Source of the DNA: Marinobacter salinisoli
Lineage (GTDB): Bacteria > Pseudomonadota > Gammaproteobacteria > Pseudomonadales > Oleiphilaceae
Reading direction: 5' to 3'
Length of the DNA stretch: 64,000 nucleotides
NCBI RefSeq assembly: GCF_017301335.1
Contig: NZ_CP071247.1
Location: 2,108,001 to 2,172,000, forward strand
Below are positions 57,735 to 64,000 of the stretch, one piece after another. Within the stretch, counting starts at the first letter, position 1, and every line of letters starts with the position of its first letter. The notes under the pieces were generated by a model. That model saw only the letters and a program-made list of their open reading frames with translations, did not search any database and was not told where the DNA came from. The position numbers and the translations under genes are program-made.

Positions 57735-58619
57735 ATTCATGGCAAGGGGTAATTTTATTAAAGACTTAATCGCAGATTTTATGGCTTCGGGTTTTAAGGG
57801 TTGACACTTAAGCGCATGTGAACGGCAGAAAAAAGAAAATAAATAATCATTTTCCTCTTCTGCAATATGAGAAACTATTGAGTAAGAGTTGTATTTAGCT
57901 ACACGTTTTAAGTGGGTAAAGTGACTGCCAGGGCCTTCTTGGCCAAATATTTTTTCAATAACTTTTATATGGTTAACTATATTTTTTCTGGCATTTCGAG
58001 AGATTGACGAAGAGTGAACTCGATATTTTACCAAGGGTTCAGAGATGTGTTTAACTGCGCATATAGCCGACACTCTACACCAAAAATCCCAATCTTGAAT
58101 GCTACGTAAGGATTCATCAAAGCCGCCGGCTTCTAGGAAAAGCTCTTTGGTTAATAAAACGCTAGAAGTTCCAATGAAGTTGCAGGTAATAATTTTATCT
58201 AAAATAACTCCGTCATACTTTTTTGTGAAATGGCTATCAGTTAAACCGTCATTAATACCACCATAAAAAATAGCATCGGTGTATGACCACCTAAAGTCTT
58301 TCATGTTTTTGAGCTGTGATTCTAGCTTTTCCGGCTCCCATATATCGTCAGAGTCCAAGAAAGCAACAAACTCGCCCTGACTTTCTAAAACCCCCCGATT
58401 GCGAGCCGCTGCGGCTCCAGAATTCTTTTGTGTTACAACTCTTACTTTTTCGCCAAAAGCTTCAGCTTTTTTTGCGCTTAGATCCGTGGAGCCATCATCA
58501 ACGACAATGATCTCAATGTTTCTATGCGATTGATTGAGAGCGCTTAAAATCGATTCACTGATAAATCTCTCGTTGTTGTATACAGGCATTACGACTGAAA
58601 CTAAGGGAAGGTGTTTCAT
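57702..58619 (-). CDS. GT2-family glycosyltransferase
   Basis: A 305-residue GT-A enzyme. VSVVMPVYNNERFISESILSAL starts the domain; VDDGSTD and the DXD-type FLDSDD are intact, with QDWDFWCRVS as the acceptor-side motif. No membrane helices are visible. The frame opens at 58682, but the ATG at 58619 gives the conventional start. It is the most downstream gene of the minus-strand block with the flippase and sulfotransferase. Confidence 0.87.
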   Translation of the reverse strand: MKHLPLVSVVMPVYNNERFISESILSALNQSHRNIEIIVVDDGSTDLSAKKAEAFGEKVRVVTQKNSGAAAARNRGVLESQGEFVAFLDSDDIWEPEKLESQLKNMKDFRWSYTDAIFYGGINDGLTDSHFTKKYDGVILDKIITCNFIGTSSVLLTKELFLEAGGFDESLRSIQDWDFWCRVSAICAVKHISEPLVKYRVHSSSISRNARKNIVNHIKVIEKIFGQEGPGSHFTHLKRVAKYNSYSIVSHIAEEENDYLFSFFCRSHALKCQPLKPEAIKSAIKSLIKLPLAMNSIFFNTIPRN

Positions 58620-58839
58620 TGTGACTAACCGAAGGTTGGAGGACGGCTTTTTTATTATGATACGTAATTGAATCGGAATCAATGTGATGGGGTGTAATTT
58701 AAAGTGAAAAATTCGGGGTCTAATAGAAAAAGATGCATATAGGTTGGATGATAAAATGGGATGTAAGTATCTGTTTTATCATCGCCGAAGTTCGGTTGTT
58801 CTAGGTGGCCTGGGCACTATGTGCATTGGCCATGGTGTG

Positions 58840-60297
58840 TCATAAATTTCGTCGCCGAGGCAAGGGAAGTATGCCGTTAAATAAGGTAAACAATTCGTTA
58901 TAGAGATGATGCTTTATAAGGTGTAAGGTGGCCAGCCAAATAAATGGTACTAATAGAGTGATGCAGATGATTGGTTTCCATGCCTGTGTGTCGTCGAGCT
59001 GGATAAAGGTTCCGATTACTAGGGTTGCTATTGAGCAAACTGTCGTAAGGATAATGTTCTTCCACCACGAGCCAACGAACTTCCAAAATAGTATGTTATT
59101 TGTGATCTTCAAGATAATCGAGCTTAGGGTGAAATCTAAAAATCCTATAAAAATAAAAACATATGCTATGTAAATCAGACCTCGTTCATGGAGGGTTGCT
59201 ATTCCAAATCCTAGTAGTACGAATAGGCACGATTCTTTGAGCAGCATCATTCCTTCTTTTCCACTTGCTATTAGGAGCTGATTGGCAAACCAGTGGGGCG
59301 TTTTAAGCATCGCCCAAATTGCCAGTGCAGAAGACAGTGTAGCTGCAAAATCCCATTGGTCGCCGAAAAAAAGACGAATTGCTGGGAGTGAAGCAATACT
59401 TATAACTGCTAGCACTGGCCATACTAAAGCGCCCGTGAGCGTGCTGGCTCTGATATACGCATCGCCGATGTCACCGCCTGCTCTTTTTTCGGCCGATAAG
59501 TAGGGAAGAGCTACGGAGCTTAGTCCATTTACAAGTGTACTGGTTACGAAATCGACAAAACCAAGGCCCCTCGAAAAGATACCAACTTGGTATGTCGTCC
59601 CTAGCTTTCCGATTATAATATCGGAAATACTTGTGCTTGCACGCATCATCATTCCTGATAGCGAGTTTATGATCCCAAATCTCGCTACGGTCGAAATGCC
59701 CTTGAAATTGGGAATGGGAGTAAAATCTTCGGGTATGTAAAAGCGGACTAGCATAAACTGAATGATCATGCTCGCGCTGTATCCCCAGGCTAAAGAATAA
59801 TAACTAAAGCCGTTCTTGATAAGTATTACAACAATAAATAACCCTGCTATGTTTCCGGAAACTGTAATTATCATCTGTTGCTTGTATTCATAATTTCTCG
59901 ACAATAGAGCCATCGGAATACTTATGTACGGCGCTAAGAAGAAGCCAATAGAAAGTATTTTGAAAAGTTGTTCAAGAGCACCTATATTAAAATACTCAGA
60001 CAATTTTTGAGCAAAGCCAAACATGCCTAAACCTATTGCCCAGGATACTAAGATCGTTAGTGCTAGCGCTTGGCCAATTTTATCGGAAGATAAATTTTTC
60101 TCCCGAATTAACCAAGCATTGGCGCCTAGAAGCTTAAACTCGTTAAGCATAAAAGCACTAGCGCTTGCGATCGCAAATGTTCCAACTTCCGACGGCGTAA
60201 GTAGCCGGGAAATCACCATGGTCGATATTAGACCGATAAAACGTAGCGAGTAGTGCATTAAGTTGGCGTGCAGAAGTGCCTTTCTAATTCCGCTCAT
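58840..60297 (-). CDS. Wzx-like oligosaccharide flippase (PST/MOP family)
   Basis: A 485-residue polytopic protein with about 13-14 hydrophobic helices. The N-terminal LRFIGLISTMVISRLLTPSEVGTFAIASA is typical of PST flippases, as is the lateral GFVDFVTSTLVNGLSSVALPYLS region. It probably moves lipid-linked repeat units to the periplasmic face, where the ligase/polymerase-like protein acts. It lies between the GT2 and sulfotransferase genes on the same strand. Confidence 0.86.
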   Translation of the reverse strand: MSGIRKALLHANLMHYSLRFIGLISTMVISRLLTPSEVGTFAIASASAFMLNEFKLLGANAWLIREKNLSSDKIGQALALTILVSWAIGLGMFGFAQKLSEYFNIGALEQLFKILSIGFFLAPYISIPMALLSRNYEYKQQMIITVSGNIAGLFIVVILIKNGFSYYSLAWGYSASMIIQFMLVRFYIPEDFTPIPNFKGISTVARFGIINSLSGMMMRASTSISDIIIGKLGTTYQVGIFSRGLGFVDFVTSTLVNGLSSVALPYLSAEKRAGGDIGDAYIRASTLTGALVWPVLAVISIASLPAIRLFFGDQWDFAATLSSALAIWAMLKTPHWFANQLLIASGKEGMMLLKESCLFVLLGFGIATLHERGLIYIAYVFIFIGFLDFTLSSIILKITNNILFWKFVGSWWKNIILTTVCSIATLVIGTFIQLDDTQAWKPIICITLLVPFIWLATLHLIKHHLYNELFTLFNGILPLPRRRNL

Positions 60298-60426
60298 AGT
60301 TTTCTCGGCTAGGTGGTGCTGTAGTATTAAGGATTGAGTCTTCGGTTTTAAGGTTTGAATTATTATGGGTCTGGCTTGTAAGTTCTTGCACGTATTTTAA
60401 CAAATAATTTGATGGTTTTTTATACT

Positions 60427-61347
60427 CTAGTCAGAAAATGGCTCCTTTTTTCCTAATTTAATTAAAATTCCGTCAATTACGTTTGTGTGGAAGAGGAAAA
60501 TGTTTTTTGAAATAAACTCATGCGTTTTGAAATAAAATCTCTCCATTAGAGAAATCTTCGGGCTCGAAGTTAATACCGGGTAGCCGAGCTCCATTAGCTT
60601 ATTTCCGGCAATCGCTTCAAATTGGCGTATTTGGTCTATTGTCAACTCTGTTCGCCATTTTTCTTTATTTCCTATTTTTGTGTTTTTCTGAACTTTTATA
60701 ATCCGTGATTTCGGAAGTTCCTCTCCTAAATACTGGTAAATTTCTCTAATTAGTTCGGTGGGATTATTTAGAAGTTCTTCGTAGGTTAGAGAAAATAGAT
60801 TCGATTTCTTGGCGATTTCTGACAGTTCAAGTTCTTTGCTATTGAGTATCTTCCAATACTCGGCGCAAGAGACAACGTTGTTTGGCCCCCATGGTTTTTT
60901 CAAGAGAGATAGTGCTACGTCTCTACCATCCCGGACAATGTAGATAAATCTGGCATTTGGGAAAAGCTCCAATAGAATTTCCACATCGCCAAGATAGTGT
61001 GGTGTTTTGTCTCCCCAGCTTGCGTCAGGATCTGCCAATCTGAAACGCGTCATTAATGCATGGACGATGGTGGCATAAGAGTAGTCAGGCGATAGATCAT
61101 CAAAGAACTGATCGATATCAAGAGCGAGTTTCCATTGCTGGATGGGGCGTTCTGCCAAAATGTCTTTGATCAGTTTTTTGAAATTACTTCTTTCACAAAG
61201 CTCTCCATATCTTTCTAGTTTCTTAAAATACTTTGTTATGAAGTGTGTTTCGATTGGCGAACCAAAAGACGTATCGGCCAGTATTGACGCTAAAAATGTT
61301 GTTCCAGATCGGGGCGCTCCAAGGATAAATAGCTGTTTGCTTTCCAT
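60427..61347 (-). CDS. PAPS-dependent sulfotransferase
   Basis: A 306-residue sulfotransferase. The 5'-phosphosulfate loop is LGAPRSGTTFL (about residues 9-19), and the 3'-phosphate loop IYIVRDGRDVALSLL is at about 135-150. Both are intact. It probably sulfates a sugar of the polymer in the cytoplasm using PAPS. A GAGG ribosome-binding site precedes the ATG. It is the first gene of the AT-rich minus-strand block; sulfated polysaccharide is plausible for a marine bacterium. Confidence 0.86.
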   Translation of the reverse strand: MESKQLFILGAPRSGTTFLASILADTSFGSPIETHFITKYFKKLERYGELCERSNFKKLIKDILAERPIQQWKLALDIDQFFDDLSPDYSYATIVHALMTRFRLADPDASWGDKTPHYLGDVEILLELFPNARFIYIVRDGRDVALSLLKKPWGPNNVVSCAEYWKILNSKELELSEIAKKSNLFSLTYEELLNNPTELIREIYQYLGEELPKSRIIKVQKNTKIGNKEKWRTELTIDQIRQFEAIAGNKLMELGYPVLTSSPKISLMERFYFKTHEFISKNIFLFHTNVIDGILIKLGKKEPFSD

Positions 61348-62791
61348 GTCTTTCCTCGTGATGGCTGAATGAATAGGCCTCTTACGCTATTGGCAGGCTG
61401 TTGAAAGGATGGTGGTAGAAATTCTCACCTTGTAGTGGAATTCTCGGAAAGGGGTGTATTGGGCCGCCTTTTCGATTGGAAAAACCGATTTCAATTGATT
61501 ATGGAGCAACTTTAAGCACCAAAGGTAGTGCGCCGCGTTAATTAGGAAACAGTTTATTTCGTTGGTGGCAACAAATATGCGGGCCGATCCTCACTTTAGC
61601 TTCTCTGTAGGATCTAGGGAAGGGGGCTTGCTAAGGATGCATGAGCCTGTGTCGTATCGGTGGCTATTGGGCACTTCGTGGATTGAGGTTCATGCAGAAA
61701 ATCAAAAATTGGCGCATGGTCAACGCATAATTCGCGATCATGCTGACATAGGAGATTTCGGTGGACTCAGGAGCATGAAGTCTTAGTGTTGCACTAAACT
61801 GGATTGGGTGCGCAGGTATCTGAGTTCCAGACAAAGTTGGCCTTGTAAGGGGGGGGGCAAATTTTTTCAACGTCGACGAGTAAGTGAGGATGGCTCGGTC
61901 CTATACACTGCAGTCACTTTTCCGAGGCGTGCTGGGAGAAACGCAGTGGCCAACAGTAGAGGACCCTCGAAGAGGTTTGCTGCGCATTCGGAAGGAGGGT
62001 AGGTTTTCGCCTCGGGTGTAGAGATGGATGTCCGCCGGCTTCGCTTTCTATTAATCTGAGTTTGCTTTGGGCTATCAGAGGGGCGGAGCTAACAGCGCAG
62101 ATATCTTCAGTGAATCCTGATCGTGTTAGCACGCTTTAGACTATATTCGAATGCTTGCAGATAAAAGGCGGGGCTGAGTTCAGTCAAAAGGTTGCGACTG
62201 CTGGGGTTGGGAGCGCGGTTACATAATCTGCTTCTTCACTCCGTGCACATTCACCCGCGATAGGTTGATGGTGTGTCTCATTCGGTAAGCTCACTGACGG
62301 GTGCGTCACGAGAGCTCATCCCGGGAGTGGTGAGTGTCACAGAGAATGCCAGCGTTGGGGTGGGCAGGACCAAGCACTAACTCAATCGGTATGTGTGTTG
62401 AGAAATACCTGGACTCCGGGATAAGCATCAGGCTTCTCGACAAACACAGCAACAAATGGACTGCGATTTTGCGATGAAGGGCGGGATTGCTTTGACGGTC
62501 CGCATCACTATGGCTGGCCACTTAAAGGAGTTCTTCCTATGCTTTATTTTTGTTGGGGGCGCGGCTCGGATTTGCTATTGCTTAGTTTTTTCGTGCTTCT
62601 TGCAAGAAATCAATTGGATGCTGTGGGGCATAGGATTCTGCAACTTGATTCGAGGGATGAATGGCGAAGCGCGTGATTGCGGAAAAGAATGCTTAATTTT
62701 CTCTGGAGACTGAACTTTCTGTTGGAGATAGGGCGTGACGAACGCGATTAAGATTTTTGCGCAAGTCGCGATGGTTCAAAGGAGGGGTGCA
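61348..62791. other. Region without a convincing gene between the sulfotransferase and secreted-protein genes
   Basis: About 1.44 kb. Short open frames on both strands (for example around 61562-61786 and 62456-62713) show no recognised family, no matching ribosome-binding sites and overlapping readings. One 45-codon frame at 62539-62676 has AAAGGAG 8 nt before its ATG but no other support. A run of nine G lies at 61849-61857. It may be a decayed gene region or a long regulatory spacer. Confidence 0.5.
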
Positions 62792-64000
62792 ATGATATCC
62801 AAGAAGTTATGTGCTGGTTTGTTAGTGCTAGTCACGCCCCAATTGGTGGGGGCTCAGACGATGTTCTCGACTAATGATATGGTTTATAAGGGAGCAATCA
62901 GAGTTCCTATCGGAACCTATGGAGATAGTCGTATGGGGTATGCTCAGGGGCCATTTGAGGTTATGGATGATGAGTCATCCTCCTTTATGGTCGGGCATAC
63001 CAAAGATCAAGCGGTCGCTGAATTCTCATTGCCTCCCTTTTCGCTTGCCAAGGAGATATCGGAATTGCCGATGGCGCAAAACAAGCAGCCATTTGTTACT
63101 GTATTTGACCGGATTCCCGATGGAAATCCGCAGGGAATAAATCGTATAACAGGGCTGTTGTTTATTGAGGAACGGCTAATTGTAAACGGAATTGAGTATT
63201 ATGACGCGGCGGCAGACAATACTGATACAACATTTTTTATTCAAGATGCGAGCCAGTTAGGTTCAAGTTCGGTTTCTGGTTTTAGAAAGCTTGAGGCGCG
63301 AGTCCATGTGTCAGGCTGGATGACAGAGGTACCGCAAGAATTATATGGTTTATTTGAGAAGGAATATATATTTGGTTACGCAAACAACACGCCAATCAAT
63401 AGTCGGCATAGTATCGGTCCGTCGGCATTCGGAGTTGGTCTTGCATCTATAATTAATTCAAATCCGGGCGATGAAATACCAACCACCTCGCTAATCGACT
63501 ACTCTTTAGCTAACCCTCTGGCAGAAGATTCAAATAACGAAACGGGAGAAAACAATCTTTGGACTGAAGAGTCGAGAGCATTTTTGGGGTTTATAGTTCC
63601 CGGTACCGAAACATATGCTGTTTTCGGCACTAGCGGGGGGCACAACTCAGGTGTTGGTTACAAAATAACTCAAGATGATGGAACCGTCTGCCCGGGATTC
63701 TGCCCCTACAAAGCTTCAGATATATACAATTATTACTGGCTGTACGACATCAACGATATGATATCCGTGTTTCAGGGAAAAATGCTCCCTCATGATGTCC
63801 GTCCGTACGAGTATGGCGAGCTTTTGCTGCCTTTCCAAGATCAAGGGGGGAAGCCGAAGCTTATAATTGGTGCCGATTTTAATCCAGCCACTAGCACTGT
63901 TTTCTTTATGCTTGGTAAAGCAGATACCCTACAAAGCAATTACGAGGCTGCTCCGTTGTTAATAGCATATCGAATAAGTTTACGGGGCGAGGGGGCTGGC
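62792..64000 (+). CDS. Secreted protein of unknown function, N-terminal part (3' end outside window)
   Basis: An uninterrupted 403-codon frame from a start with a perfect AAAGGAGG ribosome-binding site to the last base of the window, so the stop lies beyond. A signal peptide (about residues 1-21, ending VGA-Q) indicates export. The sequence is acidic and rich in Tyr, Gly and Asn, with segments VFGTSGGHNSGVGYKI and CPGFCPYKASDIYNYYWLYD that look like a conserved extracellular domain with a Cys pair. I cannot assign a family. An in-frame ATG at 62771 lies upstream but overlaps the ribosome-binding site. Position next to the XrtA-type locus suggests a surface protein; a PEP-CTERM tail, if any, would be outside the window. 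Confidence 0.72.
   Translation, partial: MISKKLCAGLLVLVTPQLVGAQTMFSTNDMVYKGAIRVPIGTYGDSRMGYAQGPFEVMDDESSSFMVGHTKDQAVAEFSLPPFSLAKEISELPMAQNKQPFVTVFDRIPDGNPQGINRITGLLFIEERLIVNGIEYYDAAADNTDTTFFIQDASQLGSSSVSGFRKLEARVHVSGWMTEVPQELYGLFEKEYIFGYANNTPINSRHSIGPSAFGVGLASIINSNPGDEIPTTSLIDYSLANPLAEDSNNETGENNLWTEESRAFLGFIVPGTETYAVFGTSGGHNSGVGYKITQDDGTVCPGFCPYKASDIYNYYWLYDINDMISVFQGKMLPHDVRPYEYGELLLPFQDQGGKPKLIIGADFNPATSTVFFMLGKADTLQSNYEAAPLLIAYRISLRGEGAG

Larger units (their letters stand above)
56418..61380. other. AT-rich segment within the polysaccharide locus
   Basis: From the amidotransferase stop to just beyond the sulfotransferase start, base composition and codon use turn strongly AT-rich (many TTA, AAA, ATA codons) compared with the GC-rich genes before 56.4 kb. 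All four genes here belong to glycan assembly. This is typical of horizontally exchanged serotype-like gene cassettes. Confidence 0.65.

Noticed and set aside
62539..62676. A 45-codon plus-strand frame with an AAAGGAG upstream
   Set aside because: The ribosome-binding site is good, but the peptide is unrecognised and another frame overlaps it; insufficient for a gene call.
1..64000. CRISPR arrays, tRNA or rRNA genes, and complete insertion sequences
   Set aside because: I looked for regularly spaced repeats, tRNA-like cloverleaf ends, rRNA signature sequences and transposase motifs and recognised none, though a computed search would be more sensitive.

Overview
The window comes from a free-living, probably marine gammaproteobacterium, most like Marinobacter and its relatives. 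This is inferred from protein similarity and gene order: rne/rluC/HAD phosphatase/sppA, maf/yceD/rpmF/plsX/fabD/fabG/acpP/fabF/pabC/mltG/tmk, a malate synthase G, and a FinR-fpr pair. The organism cannot be named from sequence alone. Most of the window is moderately GC-rich housekeeping DNA; about 56.4-61.4 kb is clearly AT-rich.

Layout. 0-8.4 kb: the end of a PHP-domain RNase gene, a UPF0149 gene and rne on the minus strand, then rluC, a HAD phosphatase and sppA on the plus strand, then maf. 8.4-16.4 kb: the fatty-acid/phospholipid cluster yceD-rpmF-plsX-fabD-fabG-acpP-fabF-pabC-mltG-tmk, all on the plus strand. It is headed by a near-consensus sigma-70 promoter so close to yceD that the message would be almost leaderless. 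16.4-30 kb: ordinary accessory metabolism: an AraC regulator with putP, a TSUP permease, acnB, miaE, a FinR-like LysR regulator divergent from fpr, a 7TM-DISM diguanylate cyclase, a thioesterase, a ketopantoate reductase and a lipoprotein of unknown function. 30-34.4 kb: a general L-amino-acid ABC transporter operon (aapJQMP) behind a sigma-54 promoter with an NtrC-type palindrome. 34.4-41.2 kb: lpxH/ppiB, glnS-cysS and glcB.

41.3-64 kb is a surface-polysaccharide locus of the exosortase A (XrtA/PEP-CTERM) associated type. A minus-strand pair (PrsT-like TPR lipoprotein and an ExeA-like ATPase) diverges across about 0.7 kb from a plus-strand series: a chain-length determinant, a CpsD-like protein with a ruined P-loop, a GNAT/CelD-type acyltransferase, three glycosyltransferases, a left-handed beta-helix acyltransferase, a polysaccharide deacetylase, a glutamine amidotransferase and an O-antigen-ligase-like protein. 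An AT-rich minus-strand block follows (GT2, Wzx-like flippase, sulfotransferase), then about 1.4 kb with no convincing gene. Last comes the start of a secreted protein of unknown function that runs off the window. Together these genes should build, decorate (acyl, amide, sulfate, deacetylation), flip and polymerise an exported glycan. The exosortase, the outer-membrane export protein, the PrsK/PrsR regulators and any PEP-CTERM substrate are not visible here.
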